This document shows positions 5,790-6,760 of a stretch of DNA of 6,760 bases, piece by piece. A program made the translations under genes and the position numbers. The notes beneath the pieces are model-generated. The model was not told the DNA's origin and made no database searches. It saw nothing but the letters and a program-made list of their open reading frames with translations. The stretch's first letter is position 1; the number at the start of each line of letters is the position of its first letter. This stretch comes from Deltaproteobacteria bacterium. GTDB taxonomy: Bacteria; Bdellovibrionota; UBA1018; UBA923. The DNA lies in assembly GCA_016194725.1 (NCBI GenBank), contig JACQAW010000421.1, positions 1-6,760 on the forward strand, in the 5' to 3' direction.

Positions 5790-6760
5790 ATGGCCTCCGA
5801 AACCAGGGAATTAGCGCCGCAAAATCAGAAGCTGGGCGAAATACTGCTCAAGACGACGACGCTTACCCAGGCCCAGCTGCACGATGCGCTTGAAATTCAG
5901 GCCAAAGAAGGCGGCGTGCTGGGCGAAATTCTGGTGCGGCGAAACTTCGTGCTGCCGCACGAGATTCTCAAAGCGCTCTGCGGGCAGCTTGACCTGCCCT
6001 ATGTCGAGGATCTCAAGCCGAACGACATCGACCCCATGCTCGTCTCGAAGCTCCCCATCAATTATGCCAAGTCAAAAGAAGTGCTGCCGCTCGCGCGCTA
6101 TGGCGACCCCAAGATGGGCGACACGATGATGGTGGCCGTGAGCAACCCCTTCAACCTGGGGGCGCTGGAAGACCTGCGTGTCTTTACCGGCTGCCGCATC
6201 CAGATTGTCGTCAGCACGCCGTCACGCATCCAGGACGCGATCAACCGCGTTTACGAGCGCGCCACGGCCAACATGATCACCGACATCAAGGACGAGTTCG
6301 ACGAGACCTACGATCTCGAAGGGCCGATCGACATTCTTGATGCCAGCGAGGACGACGCGCCGGTCATCAAGTTCGTCAACTCCATGATCTTTCGCGCCGT
6401 CAAAGAGAAAGCCAGCGATATTCACGTCGAGCCCTACGAAAAAGAGATGATTATCCGTTTTCGCATCGACGGCGTGCTGTACGACATTCTGCGCCAGCCC
6501 AAGCGCGCTCATGCCGCCATCACGTCCCGCATCAAGGTCATGGGTACGCTGGACATCGCCGAAAAGCGCCTGCCCCAGGACGGCCGCATCAAGATCAAGC
6601 TGGCCGGCAAAGACATCGACATTCGTCTATCGACCATTCCCACCGCGCACGGCGAGCGAGCCGTCATGCGTATTCTCGAACAGAGCGACAACGTGCTCGA
6701 GATGCCCAGCCTGGGCTTTCCGCCGGCTTCGATGCTCAAGATCGAAGCGCTCATCAAGAA
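5790..6760 (+). CDS. gspE: Type II secretion system ATPase GspE, 3' part outside window
   Basis: The frame is open from ATG 5790 to the right edge: 323 residues, against roughly 500-570 for the whole family. GspE is the cytoplasmic hexameric ATPase that docks on GspL and powers pseudopilus growth. Residues 14-66 form an MshEN-like N1 domain with two tandem repeats beginning KLGEIL and VLGEIL. N2 carries VIKFVNSMIF, SDIHVEP (209-215) and RFRIDGVL (223-230). The linker into the ATPase core carries the family hallmarks SRIKVMGTLDIAEKRLPQDG (246-265) and STIPTAHGERAVMRIL (281-296). The Walker A, Asp box, Walker B and zinc-binding tetracysteine would lie beyond the window, so completeness cannot be judged. 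PilB and MshE ATPases share this architecture, but the position right after gspC-gspD makes GspE by far the best name. Confidence 0.95.
   Translation, partial: MASETRELAPQNQKLGEILLKTTTLTQAQLHDALEIQAKEGGVLGEILVRRNFVLPHEILKALCGQLDLPYVEDLKPNDIDPMLVSKLPINYAKSKEVLPLARYGDPKMGDTMMVAVSNPFNLGALEDLRVFTGCRIQIVVSTPSRIQDAINRVYERATANMITDIKDEFDETYDLEGPIDILDASEDDAPVIKFVNSMIFRAVKEKASDIHVEPYEKEMIIRFRIDGVLYDILRQPKRAHAAITSRIKVMGTLDIAEKRLPQDGRIKIKLAGKDIDIRLSTIPTAHGERAVMRILEQSDNVLEMPSLGFPPASMLKIEALIK

Overview
The window is a chromosomal segment of a Gram-negative bacterium. It holds the 5' part of a CarD/CdnL-type transcription factor gene on the minus strand, then a small exported protein of unknown function, then the first three genes (gspC, gspD, gspE) of a type II secretion system (T2SS) operon on the plus strand. 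The coding GC is moderately high. A CarD-family RNA polymerase regulator beside a T2SS whose GspC has a PDZ domain and whose GspD carries long low-complexity extensions fits the former Deltaproteobacteria (Bdellovibrionota/Myxococcota-like lineages). That placement is inference from gene style; no taxonomic marker is present.

Layout: 1-392 (minus) encodes the first 130 residues of CarD/CdnL, and the gene runs off the left edge. 393-793 is a divergent control region of about 400 bases. It holds a good sigma70-type promoter for carD (minus), a perfect 8-bp-arm inverted repeat, a TATAAT box facing right and a 12-bp palindrome. 794-1189 (plus) encodes a 131-residue secreted protein with a signal peptide and four cysteines. 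1190-1359 is the gspC upstream region, with a TTGACA -35 box, two related 11-bp pseudo-palindromes 41 bp apart, and no clear terminator. 1360-2865 is gspC, 2895-5768 is gspD, and 5790 to the right edge is gspE (partial). The last two gaps are 29 and 21 bases with no terminator, so gspC-D-E form one operon.

How the genes work together: GspD is the outer-membrane secretin channel. GspC is the inner-membrane clamp protein that contacts the secretin N-domains through its homology region and probably selects substrates through its PDZ domain. GspE is the cytoplasmic ATPase that drives pseudopilus assembly. The pseudopilin and platform genes (gspF, gspG and others) would be expected beyond the right edge. 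Noteworthy features are a cytoplasmic extension of about 220 residues on GspC with a thrice-recurring basic motif, an MshEN-like tandem motif at the GspE N-terminus that suggests cyclic-di-GMP control, long non-conserved arms on GspD, and a possible operator pair at the gspC promoter. I saw no RNA genes, insertion sequences or CRISPR arrays.
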